Of a stretch of 44,692 nucleotides of DNA, positions 18,845-26,319 are shown piece by piece. Each line of letters starts with the position of its first letter. The stretch's first letter is position 1. Position numbers and translations under genes: made by a program. The DNA is taken from assembly GCA_029261875.1 (NCBI GenBank), contig JAJDAL010000053.1, positions 1 to 44,692 of the forward strand, given 5' to 3'. The notes under the pieces were generated by a model, which was not told where the DNA came from, searched no databases, and worked only from the letters and a program-made list of their open reading frames with translations. This stretch comes from Deltaproteobacteria bacterium (GTDB taxonomy: Bacteria; Myxococcota_A; UBA9160; JAJDAL01).

Positions 18845-19326
18845 CCACCACCCATCGAAACCGTTCGCCGCGCCTCGACGGAACCCACCACCGCGGGCCC
18901 GGACAGCCCGGTGGATACGTCGGACGCCGCCCCGGCGGCGTCCCCATCCTGACGGAGCTCGCAGCGGACTTCGAGCACGGTGGAGCCCCAGCCCGGAAGG
19001 AGCCAACGCTTGAAGGCGTTCCCTCGCGCGTAGTCGATGATCTCAACGTCCATCACCACACGTCCGGCGCTGGAACTTCCAGTCCAGAGAATGCCTTTCT
19101 CGGCAATCGCCCGATTCAGCGCACTAGACAGCATGGTCTCCAGGTCCATGTCCGCGTGACGCGTGCTGCTGTCGCGGATCTCACCGAGCTGGATGGCGGC
19201 CCCGCCCTTGGGCGGGAAGCCGGGATCAAGTGTGGAAAGGATCTTGCTGGCACCGCAGCCGCTGAGAGCCAGAAGTACCGCAAATCCCGCGAGACACAGC
19301 GGGGGTCGAAGGTTTCGCCGGATCAT
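18760..19326 (-). CDS. Outer-membrane lipoprotein, DUF4410-like
   Basis: A 188-residue lipoprotein with a hydrophobic leader and lipobox LALSGC (Cys24). The body has the pattern of small lipoproteins that set protein levels from cell envelope parameters: QLGEIRDSSTR, then RVVMDVEIIDYARGNAFKRW, LPGWGSTVLEVRCELRQDG, and a closing amphipathic helix DTVADDIAKELGEKLGK. This is reminiscent of DUF4410, and the match is by pattern only. It overlaps the upstream lipoprotein gene by four bases (ATGA), so the pair is an operon with translational coupling. The gene ends 26 bases from the tRNA-like repeat at 18702-18734, inside the first island block. Function is unknown. Confidence 0.75.
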   Translation of the reverse strand: MIRRNLRPPLCLAGFAVLLALSGCGASKILSTLDPGFPPKGGAAIQLGEIRDSSTRHADMDLETMLSSALNRAIAEKGILWTGSSSAGRVVMDVEIIDYARGNAFKRWLLPGWGSTVLEVRCELRQDGDAAGAASDVSTGLSGPAVVGSVEARRTVSMGGGYSIGAWRGIFDTVADDIAKELGEKLGK

Positions 19327-19850
19327 GGGTTCTCCTCGATTGGTGGGGAAGGTGTTCCGGGGGCTCGCGGTTCCAGGACGGCATCCAACACGAGTTCAGT
19401 CTCGCCGTGGCAGGTGATCGTGCGGCGCCAGGATGCGAAGCCGTCCCGGCGGATCTCGACCTCGAACTGATCGTCCTGGTATCGGCCCAGGGGCACGCGC
19501 CGCGAATCCTCGTCAGTTGGGATCATGTTGAATGGAATCGTGAGGCCCAGACTCAGCACGGCCACGAACGTCGCCAGCGCCGGGTCGGAACGGAAGTAGC
19601 TGATCTTCCGCGTCTGATTTTCCACATCCTCCCGGTACTGAAGGCGCCGCTTCAGCGGTGTCGTCCCAAGAAACTCCCCGTTCAGAAAGGCTTCGGCGGA
19701 CGGCTCGCTGCGCAGCGCGAGGACCGTCTGCCGAACTTCGCTGCTGGTACTGGCTGCCGTCCAGTCGGTGGCACAGCCAGCCACGGCACTGACCACGACC
19801 GCGGTCAGCAAGGCAACGGTGAGGGCGTGTGCTCGGTGCCTCGTCATCAC
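19323..19850 (-). CDS. PEGA-domain-like lipoprotein
   Basis: A 175-residue protein with a signal peptide ending in a lipobox-like AVAGC (Cys26). Residues about 44-70 (VLALRSEPSAEAFLNGEFLG then TPLKR) match the PEGA-domain pattern of surface-exposed beta modules. The repeat-like segment FEVEIRRDGFASWRRTITCH later in the protein gives a second beta hairpin. A hydrophobic stretch (ATFVAVLSLGLTIPFNMI, about 95-112) could be membrane-associated. The start may be the ATG at 19850 or the next one at 19847. It is the first gene of a two-gene operon with the DUF4410-like lipoprotein. A partner role in envelope anchoring is plausible but not shown. Confidence 0.75.
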   Translation of the reverse strand: MMTRHRAHALTVALLTAVVVSAVAGCATDWTAASTSSEVRQTVLALRSEPSAEAFLNGEFLGTTPLKRRLQYREDVENQTRKISYFRSDPALATFVAVLSLGLTIPFNMIPTDEDSRRVPLGRYQDDQFEVEIRRDGFASWRRTITCHGETELVLDAVLEPRAPGTPSPPIEENP

Positions 19851-20394
19851 GAGGGCCCTTCTACAGCCGACACACGACCGTTGTCAAGCGTACCCACCCA
19901 GAACGCGCCCATGCCCCCTGCCATTTTCCGGGCCTGACCGAATCTCACCCGGTCGAAGGAAAGCTTGGGCAACCCACCGCGAAGCCCGAATCAGTAGGGA
20001 ATCTGCCCGGCTCATTGCTCGATCCACTGGGTGGCTGAGCAACGTGGACACGCCAACCCTGAGCTGACCCTGCGCGTCTACGCACACTCTCCTTTCCACC
20101 GAGCCCCGGGGATCTAACGTTTTCCGACTTCGCGACTGCGCAGTTTGGTGACGACGTAGTGCTCCGCGCCGGAGCGATCCGGCTCCGATGCCAACGAGCG
20201 ATGACGGACAGAGCAACGCCCCTGGGCCAACTACCGGTGTAAGCGGTCCGAGGGGGACAGGGACGGAACCCCAATGCGGGAAAACCCGGGCGACAGTTGA
20301 GCGGTTGTCCGCAATGGCCGCCCGGCGTGCAATCAAGACAGCGCGGTCTGCTTGCCCCGTCCAACGCGTTCTGATAGGTAAGTGATGACAGAGT
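19851..20394. other. Intergenic region with recombinase debris upstream of the riboswitch
   Basis: This 544-base stretch has no intact gene. It contains the tyrosine recombinase remnant at 19998-20117. The rest (20118-20394) shows only GC-rich sequence with a GGGGACAGGGACGG tract near 20252, which I cannot assign. It must also contain the promoter for the riboswitch transcript and, at its left end, that of the lipoprotein operon. Confidence 0.5.
19998..20117 (+). pseudogene. Tyrosine recombinase C-terminal remnant
   Basis: In one frame this reads HWVAEQRGHANPELTLRVYA followed by HS, then about nine unrelated codons and a TAA. The pattern is that of the C-terminal end of phage-type tyrosine recombinases (VAEQLGHANPELTLRVYAH): the conserved GH pair and, 12 residues on, the nucleophilic Tyr in RVYAH. 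The preceding in-frame TAG (19995) and the absence of the Arg-box upstream show that only this piece survives. It lies within the first block of the putative tRNA-Gly island and is the sole integrase trace in the window. Recognition is by motif; about 22 residues are convincing. Confidence 0.7.
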
Positions 20395-20590
20395 GGTGGA
20401 AGGTGGTCACCGTCGGAAGACGGTGACGGCTCCCGCGCACCGCGCGGGAGTTCGGGAAGTCGGTGAAAATCCGGCGCGAGCCCGTCGCTGTAACCGGGGA
20501 CGATCGTCGAACGATGCCACTGGCCCTTTGGGCTGGGAAGGCTCGACGAATCGGTAGATCCGGAAGCCAGAAGACCGGCCTTCTACGTAG
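20395..20590 (+). ncRNA. Cobalamin (B12) riboswitch aptamer
   Basis: The conserved aptamer elements are in order: GGGAAGTCGGTGAAAATCCGG (20454-20474, split here as GGGAAGTCGG and TGAAAATCCGG), then GCCCGTCGCTGTAA, GCCACTGGCCC with GGGCTGGGAAGG, and the B12 box CCGGAAGCCAGAAGACC at about 20560-20576. The 5' side carries strong paired arms (CACCGTC/GACGGTG and CTCCCGCGC/GCGCGGGAG). This class binds adenosyl- or methylcobalamin and normally shuts off B12 transport or synthesis genes when the cofactor is plentiful. Here the next gene, 178 bases further on, encodes an exported beta-propeller with a PEP-CTERM-like tail. The 5' boundary is approximate. Confidence 0.95.
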
Positions 20591-20630
20591 ACCTTCTCCG
20601 GAAACGGAGAGGGGAGGATTATCGCGGCGC

Positions 20631-20664
20631 GAGGTAACGCCCCGGTATCGGTTACTCCCCTTTT
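20631..20664 (+). terminator. Candidate expression-platform terminator of the B12 riboswitch
   Basis: GAGGTAAC (20631-20638) can pair with GTTACTC (20651-20657), leaving one bulged G, and CCCTTTT follows. A stem of this kind before a short T run is a plausible rho-independent terminator that ligand-bound aptamer would favour. An alternative pairing of GGGGAG (20611) with CTCCCC (20655) could act as the antiterminator or extend the stem. The T run is short, so this is tentative. Confidence 0.4.
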
Positions 20665-20767
20665 CGCCCAGAGAAATCTCTCCACCACTACGCGCTTCAG
20701 CTCGCGCGCGGAACGATTCCGTTCGCGGGCACAATCTGCGCGCGCATGGGCGCAAAGGAGAGACCCA

Positions 20768-21781
20768 ATGAGGAAAATGTTCTCGCTTCTTTGGATTGCC
20801 TCGGGGTGGCTAGCCACCGTCGCGGGCGCGACCCCGACACCGGGACCGGGCTTCGTTCAGTTGCCGAGCTTGTCGATCCCAGGCCCCGCCTTCACCACGG
20901 TGGACACCGTCGGCTCTGCGACGTTCGTCGGTATCGAGACTTCGGGCGTTCAGTCGTTGGTGCGCATGGATACGGATGGGAGCTCAACGACGCTCGCGAC
21001 GGGGTTCGCTGGGCTTTGGGGGATGGCGTATGACGCCGTCAATGATCGCATGGTCGTGGGCGCGAACGGCATCGGCCCGGGCGGTGCCGGTCAGACGGTC
21101 TTTGGTATCCCGGATCCGTTCGGCACACCACTCGGGATCCCTGACGCGGCGGCCTTTCGGCTCGCGCCAAACGGAACGACGCCGTTTATCGCCGATGTGG
21201 TCATGGATCCCACAGACCCTACTGGCTCGACGCTGTTGGTCGCCAACGCTTCAGGCCCGCCGGGGGGACTCTTGCGGATCGATGTTTCGAATACGCTCGA
21301 GCCTGTCGTAACAGATCTTCAATCGGTCCCCGGCTTTGCCGCAGGTCTCGCCGTAGATCCTGCTGCCGGCACGATTTACTTTGGTGATGCCTTCGGTTCA
21401 GCAGGTTCTCGAATCCTCGAGGTCGCGTTGTCAACGCCCTTCGAGTCCCCCGCTCAGATTGGCGGACTCCTTTCGGGGCAATTTGACTTAGCGTTGGATG
21501 AGAACGGGCTGCTGTTCAGTACCTCTTCCGGGGACGTCTTGCGCATCGATCCTGCAACCGGCGAGACCCGAGTCGTCGCAACCGGCTTTGGATTCGCAAC
21601 GGGTATCGACGTGGAAGACGGCATCATCTACGTACTCGAATTCGGTGAGTCCGAAATTTTTCGTTTCGCCGTCCCGGAGGCGAGCACCGGAATCTACTTC
21701 GCCACGGGGCTGGCGTTCTTGGCTGCTGCGCGCGTCAAGCGCCGGTCGCGCTCCACTGGCTGTGTCGTGGAATCGTCCTAA
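20768..21781 (+). CDS. Exported beta-propeller protein with PEP-CTERM-like tail, B12-riboswitch controlled
   Basis: A 337-residue protein with a strong AAAGGAG site, a Sec signal peptide (cleavage near TVAGA, residue 21), and repeated strand motifs typical of NHL/SMP-30-like propellers: GMAYDAVNDRMVVG, LRIDVSNT, GLAVDPAAGTIYFGD, DLALDENGLLFSTS, VLRIDPATGETRVV, GIDVEDGIIYVLEF. The C-terminus is a sorting-type tail: VPEAST at 302-307, a hydrophobic helix (GIYFATGLAFLAAARV) and KRRSR. In PEP-CTERM systems, exosortase recognises such tails and cuts them at the membrane. It sits directly behind a cobalamin riboswitch, which suggests a link with corrinoid scarcity, for example surface capture, but nothing in the protein proves B12 binding. 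Confidence 0.85.
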   Translation: MRKMFSLLWIASGWLATVAGATPTPGPGFVQLPSLSIPGPAFTTVDTVGSATFVGIETSGVQSLVRMDTDGSSTTLATGFAGLWGMAYDAVNDRMVVGANGIGPGGAGQTVFGIPDPFGTPLGIPDAAAFRLAPNGTTPFIADVVMDPTDPTGSTLLVANASGPPGGLLRIDVSNTLEPVVTDLQSVPGFAAGLAVDPAAGTIYFGDAFGSAGSRILEVALSTPFESPAQIGGLLSGQFDLALDENGLLFSTSSGDVLRIDPATGETRVVATGFGFATGIDVEDGIIYVLEFGESEIFRFAVPEASTGIYFATGLAFLAAARVKRRSRSTGCVVESS

Positions 21782-21843
21782 GGCAGAAACGGGGCCGCTT
21801 GGTCGGACCGGCACTCACTGCGACGGAACGACGCAATGAAAAG

Positions 21844-21866
21844 TGGAGCGGGAAACGGGATTCGAA
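21844..21866 (-). repeat. Exact 23-base copy of the tRNA-Gly 3' end
   Basis: The 23 bases are identical to 36144-36166, which cover CCA, discriminator, 3' acceptor strand and T-stem up to the T-loop, in the same orientation as the tRNA. The match ends sharply on the right (GGCGATGG instead of CCCGCG). It lies in the 175-260-base spacer between the propeller gene and the ATP-grasp gene. An exact match of this length is unlikely by chance and is typical of an attachment-site core. Confidence 0.78.
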
Positions 21867-22019
21867 GGCGATGGGACTCGGTGCACGCCGCGGGGTCGAC
21901 GACCCAGCGAACTCCAGACCCGGGATTGGCGGCAGATGAACCCTGCTGCCCATTGCGCATTTCCGGATTTGGAGCAACTGCTTTTCGGCGAAGGCAGGCA
22001 TTGGTATTCTGGAGGTACA

Positions 22020-22049
22020 ATGTCTGGAAGCAGGTCAAACCTTGGATAA
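22020..22049 (+). CDS. Possible nine-codon leader overlapping the ATP-grasp start
   Basis: A GGAGG site sits 5 bases before ATG 22020, which opens the frame MSGSRSNLG and stops at TAA 22047-22049. The stop overlaps the TTG start of the ATP-grasp gene (22042), which has no good ribosome site of its own. This arrangement would couple translation of the large gene to the short leader. It may also be that the true start of the next gene is misplaced. Nothing about the peptide suggests a sensing role. Confidence 0.4.
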   Translation: MSGSRSNLG

Positions 22050-23508
22050 CCGCTCCGCAAAGGCCCTTTTCAAGAACTACCAACCCCTTCCCGGGGCCTT
22101 CGACGAGTGTTTCGACGGCGAGGGGCGGGTACGGCCGGAAGCCGCCACGGTCATCGGACTCCTGGAAGGGCTGGGGGAGCGCACCTTCCGCTCGCGCCAG
22201 AAGCTGGCCGACACCACCTTCCTGAAAAGCGGCATCACCTTTTCCGTCTACTCGGAGAACAGGGGTGCTGAGCGGATCTTCCCCTTCGACCTGATCCCGC
22301 GCCTGATTCCCGCCGCCGAATGGCAGCGATTACGCGAAGGCCTGGAACAGCGGATACGCGCCTTGAACGCCTTCCTTGCCGACGTCTACGGTGACCAGCG
22401 GATCCTCGCCGAAAACACGATCCCCCGCGACATGGTACTGGGCGCCAAGGGCTACCTGCCCGAGATGAAGGGCGTCCACCCACCCAAGGGTGTGCACGTC
22501 CACATCGCCGGCATCGACCTGATCCGCGATGAGGATGGCACCTTCCTGGTGTTGGAAGACAACGTCCGCACCCCCTCCGGCGTTTCCTACGTACTCGAAA
22601 ACCGCATGGTGATGAAGAAGGTGTTCCCCGGCGTTTTCGCCAACGCCCACGTAAACGGCATCGAGGAGTACCCGATCCGCCTGCGCGATGCCCTGGAGTC
22701 CGTGGGCCCAGCACCCGACGACCAGGACGGCACCGTCGTGCTGACCCCGGGGCCCCTGAACTCGGCCTACTTCGAGCACAGTTTCCTGGCGCGCCGCATG
22801 GGTGTCCCCCTGGTCGAAGGCCGTGATCTTTTCGTGGAACGCGACATGGTCTTCGCCAAAACCACCCTGGGGCCGCGGCGGGTGGATGTAATCTACCGCC
22901 GCATCGATGATCCCTTCCTCGACCCCAAGGTGTTTCGAAAGGACAGCCTGCTCGGTGTCCCCGGACTGGTGGGCGCCTACGCGAAGGGAAACGTGGCCCT
23001 CGCTAACGCCATCGGCAACGGGGTGGCGGACGACAAGGGCATCTACCCCTTCGTGCCGGACATGATCCGTTTCTATCTCTCCGAAGAACCGATCCTCAGC
23101 CAGGTGAAAACCTACGTGTGCGAACGCGACGAAGACCGCAAGTACGTCATCGACCACATCGATGAACTGGTCGTGAAGGCCGTGAACGAAGCAGGCGGCT
23201 ACGGCATGTTGATCGGCCCCCAGAGCACTCGGCGCGAACGTCAGGACTTCCGCCAGCGCATTTCCGAGAACCCGCGCAACTACATCGCCCAGCCCCGCAT
23301 TGAACTTTCCACCTGTCCCACCTGGACGCCCAAAGGGATCGAACCGCGCCGCGTGGATCTTCGCCCCTACATCATCACCGGCGAAAACACCTGGGTGCTG
23401 CCGGGCGGATTGACCCGAGTGGCGCTGGTCGAAGGCTCCTACGTGGTGAACTCGAGCCAGGGCGGCGGCTCCAAGGACACCTGGGTGTTGGAGGAAGGCC
23501 CGCAATGA
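22042..23508 (+). CDS. Circularly permuted ATP-grasp type 2 family protein
   Basis: A 488-residue member of the circularly permuted ATP-grasp family (formerly DUF404/DUF407). Visible family features are YLPEMKGVHPPKGVHVHIAG with the following DLIRDEDGTFLVLEDN, the RTPSGVSYVLENR stretch, LTPGPLNSAYFEHSFLARRM, DVIYRRIDDPFLDP, YVIDHIDELVVKAVNEAGGYG and the near-terminal SSQGGGSKDTWVL. Members form peptide or amide bonds with ATP. Published genomic-context analysis places them with alpha-E and transglutaminase-like proteins in predicted peptide-tagging or peptide-synthesis systems. The start is a TTG at 22042, inferred from the frame and a coupled leader. It overlaps the alpha-E gene by four bases. 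Confidence 0.93.
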   Translation: MDNRSAKALFKNYQPLPGAFDECFDGEGRVRPEAATVIGLLEGLGERTFRSRQKLADTTFLKSGITFSVYSENRGAERIFPFDLIPRLIPAAEWQRLREGLEQRIRALNAFLADVYGDQRILAENTIPRDMVLGAKGYLPEMKGVHPPKGVHVHIAGIDLIRDEDGTFLVLEDNVRTPSGVSYVLENRMVMKKVFPGVFANAHVNGIEEYPIRLRDALESVGPAPDDQDGTVVLTPGPLNSAYFEHSFLARRMGVPLVEGRDLFVERDMVFAKTTLGPRRVDVIYRRIDDPFLDPKVFRKDSLLGVPGLVGAYAKGNVALANAIGNGVADDKGIYPFVPDMIRFYLSEEPILSQVKTYVCERDEDRKYVIDHIDELVVKAVNEAGGYGMLIGPQSTRRERQDFRQRISENPRNYIAQPRIELSTCPTWTPKGIEPRRVDLRPYIITGENTWVLPGGLTRVALVEGSYVVNSSQGGGSKDTWVLEEGPQ

Positions 23509-24494
23509 TCTCGCGCGTCGCAGAGAGTTGCTTCTGGATGAACCGCTACGTGGAACGGGTAGAAGTGCTTGCCCGCATGCTCAACGTGAACCGCGCCTTC
23601 CAACTCGATACGGTGATATCGACCAGCGATCGTTGGCGCCCGCTCGTCATCGTCTCCGGCGAGGAAAAACGTTTTCTGAAACGAACCGCCGAAGCTTCTG
23701 TGGATGACGGGGAAACGGTCCAGCACTACCTGACCTGGGAAGAGGACAATCCCAGCTCCCTGGCAAGTTCGCTGCGCGAAGCCCGGGACAACGCCCGCAC
23801 CATCCGAGAAACCGTGAGCTTGGAGATGTGGGAAACCCTGAACGACCTGTGGGTATGGTTCAACGACCGTGCCGCGCGCCGCATGTACGACCGCGACCGC
23901 CACGAATTCTACGCGCGCCTGCGCGATCAGTGTTTGCTCTTTCACGGCATCGCCCAGGCGACCATGCTCCACGAAGACCCCTTCGAATTCATGCGCCTGG
24001 GAACCGCCCTGGAGCGTGCGGGACAGACTGCCCGGGTGCTGGACATCAAGCACCACAGCGTCGGCCCCACCGAAGGCGAAGTCGAAACCCCCGTGGAAGC
24101 CGCCCAGTGGGTCGCGACCCTGCGTTTCTGTTCCGGGATCGAGCCCTTCTTGAAACGCGAGGATATGCCGCTTTCCGGAAAGTCCGTGGCGGACTTCCTG
24201 TTGTTCGACCTCGCCTTCCCACGCTCGGTGCTTCACAACCTGTTGCGGGTGCGTAACTTCCTGAACCTGGTAAGGCCGCCACTGCCCACGCCGATCGGCC
24301 AGGCGAGTCACGCGATCATTTCGGAAACCATCGAAGGCCTGGAAGCCATGGATATCGACCGCGTTCTCGAGGCCGGGCTCCATGAAACCCTGACATCGGT
24401 CGTGAGCGCCACCGCTTCGATCGGCGCGGCCATCCATCGGGATTTCTTTGATCCCAGCCTGCCCACTTCAGCGGTTGGAGAAAGCTCCGCCTGA
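23505..24494 (+). CDS. Alpha-E domain protein (DUF403)
   Basis: A 329-residue alpha-E family protein that starts with the typical MISRVAESCFWMNRYVERVE and continues with helical segments (NARTIRETVSLEMWETLNDL, FMRLGTALERAGQTARVLDI, FLLFDLAFPRSVLHNLLRVR). Alpha-E proteins are all-helical, are almost always encoded next to the permuted ATP-grasp protein, and probably act with it as a scaffold or regulatory partner. No catalytic motif is expected. The ATG overlaps the stop of the ATP-grasp gene, so they are translated as a pair. It ends 13 bases from the convergent transglutaminase gene. Confidence 0.93.
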   Translation: MISRVAESCFWMNRYVERVEVLARMLNVNRAFQLDTVISTSDRWRPLVIVSGEEKRFLKRTAEASVDDGETVQHYLTWEEDNPSSLASSLREARDNARTIRETVSLEMWETLNDLWVWFNDRAARRMYDRDRHEFYARLRDQCLLFHGIAQATMLHEDPFEFMRLGTALERAGQTARVLDIKHHSVGPTEGEVETPVEAAQWVATLRFCSGIEPFLKREDMPLSGKSVADFLLFDLAFPRSVLHNLLRVRNFLNLVRPPLPTPIGQASHAIISETIEGLEAMDIDRVLEAGLHETLTSVVSATASIGAAIHRDFFDPSLPTSAVGESSA

Positions 24495-24507
24495 CATCGG
24501 ATGGGAG

Positions 24508-26301
24508 CTAGCCGATCTCTTCTACCTTCACGCTGACGGTCAGTGTCTCGGTGCCGCCGCCGCGGTAGATGGTGCCACTGGTCGGGGTGGCGTCCCGGTA
24601 GCCCCGGCCGCAGGCCACCCGCACGTGTTCGCTCCCCACCTCGCGCCCGTTGGTAGGATCGAAGCCATGCCAGCCCACCCGCGGAATGTAGAGTTCGAGC
24701 CAGGCGTGAGACGCTTCCGATTGAATCTTGTTTTGGTAGTCCGCCCCGGTAAAGATGTACCCCATGCGGTAGCGCGCAGGCACATTGAGCAGCCGCGCCA
24801 TACAGATCATCAGGTTGGCGAAATCCTGACACACCCCACGTCGGGATTCGAAAACCTCGAAGGGCGTGGTCGCAATGGTCGTCGAACCGGATACGTATTC
24901 GAAATCGCGATAAATCGTATCGTTGATATCCTGCAGGGTGGCGACCAGGTCGTACTCGTTCCGCTCCACAAAACTCATGGCGAAATCGGAAAGCTCTTGA
25001 AGCTGGGTCTCGGGCAATTCTGTCGGCAAGAGGTAGGCCGATAGCATCTGCTGCTGCCAGGGCATCCACACCAGGGGAATCGTTTCGCGCCGGTGGCTGC
25101 CGCGGTTTTCGATGAGCGGCGGGTGGTTCACCCGCACCCGGGTGCGGCTGCGAATGCACAACTCCTGGTAGGCCTTGGGCAGCTCCAGAGCGTGGGCGGA
25201 ATTTCCGAACACATCCTCGTAGGGGATCGCCAGCTCGTTGGGGGTGATTTCCAGTTCAAAGGACTCGACCCGCTGCAGCGCATCTTCCACCGGGTGCACG
25301 AGCAATCGGTGCGAGCTGCGTTCCACCGGCTCTTCATACTGGTAACGGGTTTCGTGCAGCACGCTCAGCAGGCGCGAAGGCGGTGCATCCAGCTGGGAAT
25401 TTCGGGCCAGCGTGGGCTGCACGGCGGCAATCTGCTGGCTTGCTTCGCTGCGCTGTCCGCTGGAATCCAGGGCTTGGTTGACCGCGCCGGGTACGAAACT
25501 GACCGTCTGCGGTTGGCTATCCCACAGCACGGCGCCTCGCCGCGCCAGCATGAGCTGTCCGGGCTGCATGGGCACCCACGAATCCGAAGAAAGCGGCGAA
25601 CTCGAAAAGATCAACGAGGTATGGTTGACGTCTGCGGCTCCTTCCAGATCAACCACCACAGCTTCCGACTGCAGGTGGTTGCTGGCGTGGGGCGGGATGC
25701 GGCGGGTCCAGAGTAATTGCCCGTGCAGACCGGCGTCGCGGTAGACCGCCAGACGCTGACCATCCGAGAGCAGTGCGTTAACGGTGCCGGCCCGATTGAC
25801 TTCGCGGAACCACTCGTGCAGAGCCTCCGGCGGAACCCCCTTCAAGGAACGCGCGCGGGTGGACCGGATCTGTTCCAGGATCCAGCAGAAGGCATGCTCA
25901 CTGTCGGTGCGACCGAGCGGTGCCAGGGTGGGATCTTCGCCCAGGGAGAGCGGGTCCGCGTAACCGGGTGTCAGGTCGCCATCGTGGGCAAAGATCCATT
26001 GGCGCCCCCCGTAACTGCGTACAAAGGGTTGGGCGTCCTGTTGGGAACGCGGCCGCTGATGGCCCCGCATGTGACTGAGGAACAAGGTCGATCGAAATCG
26101 ATTCCAGTCTCCCAGTGCCGCGCCGACACCTGCCTGTCCCGAAGAAGTGGGATCCTTCACCACGGAAGCACCCCGTTCGCTACCCGGGTACCAACCGATG
26201 CCCCAGCCGTAGATGGCCGGCTGCCCGCTTGGCACCTCGCCCCCCCAGCCAATGCGCGGCGACACGTCGACATCAAAGCTGAGTGCAAGAAGCTCGCTCA
26301 T
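24508..26301 (-). CDS. Class II glutamine amidotransferase-like domain fused to a transglutaminase-like protease
   Basis: A fusion of about 597 residues. Residues 1-275 resemble YafJ-type amidotransferases (MSELLALSFD, WGIGWYPG, LFLSHMRGHQRPRSQQDAQP, WIFAHDGDL). The nucleophilic Cys expected at position 2 is Ser (AGC), and the oxyanion-hole Asn of HNG is Asp (HDG). Residues about 310-595 are a bacterial transglutaminase pair. An N-terminal beta domain (LLSVLHETRYQYEEPVERSS) precedes a papain-like core with Cys about 490 in RRGVCQDFANLMIC, His about 532 in ASHAWLEL and Asp about 547 in FDPTNG. The core triad is intact. It is convergent with the ATP-grasp/alpha-E pair and 18 bases downstream of the DUF2126 gene. 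The active domain probably cleaves or transfers peptides, while the N-terminal domain may only bind. Confidence 0.9.
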   Translation of the reverse strand: MSELLALSFDVDVSPRIGWGGEVPSGQPAIYGWGIGWYPGSERGASVVKDPTSSGQAGVGAALGDWNRFRSTLFLSHMRGHQRPRSQQDAQPFVRSYGGRQWIFAHDGDLTPGYADPLSLGEDPTLAPLGRTDSEHAFCWILEQIRSTRARSLKGVPPEALHEWFREVNRAGTVNALLSDGQRLAVYRDAGLHGQLLWTRRIPPHASNHLQSEAVVVDLEGAADVNHTSLIFSSSPLSSDSWVPMQPGQLMLARRGAVLWDSQPQTVSFVPGAVNQALDSSGQRSEASQQIAAVQPTLARNSQLDAPPSRLLSVLHETRYQYEEPVERSSHRLLVHPVEDALQRVESFELEITPNELAIPYEDVFGNSAHALELPKAYQELCIRSRTRVRVNHPPLIENRGSHRRETIPLVWMPWQQQMLSAYLLPTELPETQLQELSDFAMSFVERNEYDLVATLQDINDTIYRDFEYVSGSTTIATTPFEVFESRRGVCQDFANLMICMARLLNVPARYRMGYIFTGADYQNKIQSEASHAWLELYIPRVGWHGFDPTNGREVGSEHVRVACGRGYRDATPTSGTIYRGGGTETLTVSVKVEEIG

Positions 26302-26319
26302 CGGGAACGCCTCTGGGAA

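Noticed and set aside
22330..24437. Minus-strand frames of 391 and 332 codons under the ATP-grasp and alpha-E genes
   Set aside because: Both are antisense to genes with unmistakable family motifs. Their His/Gln/Val-rich composition is typical of the opposite strand of high-GC genes.
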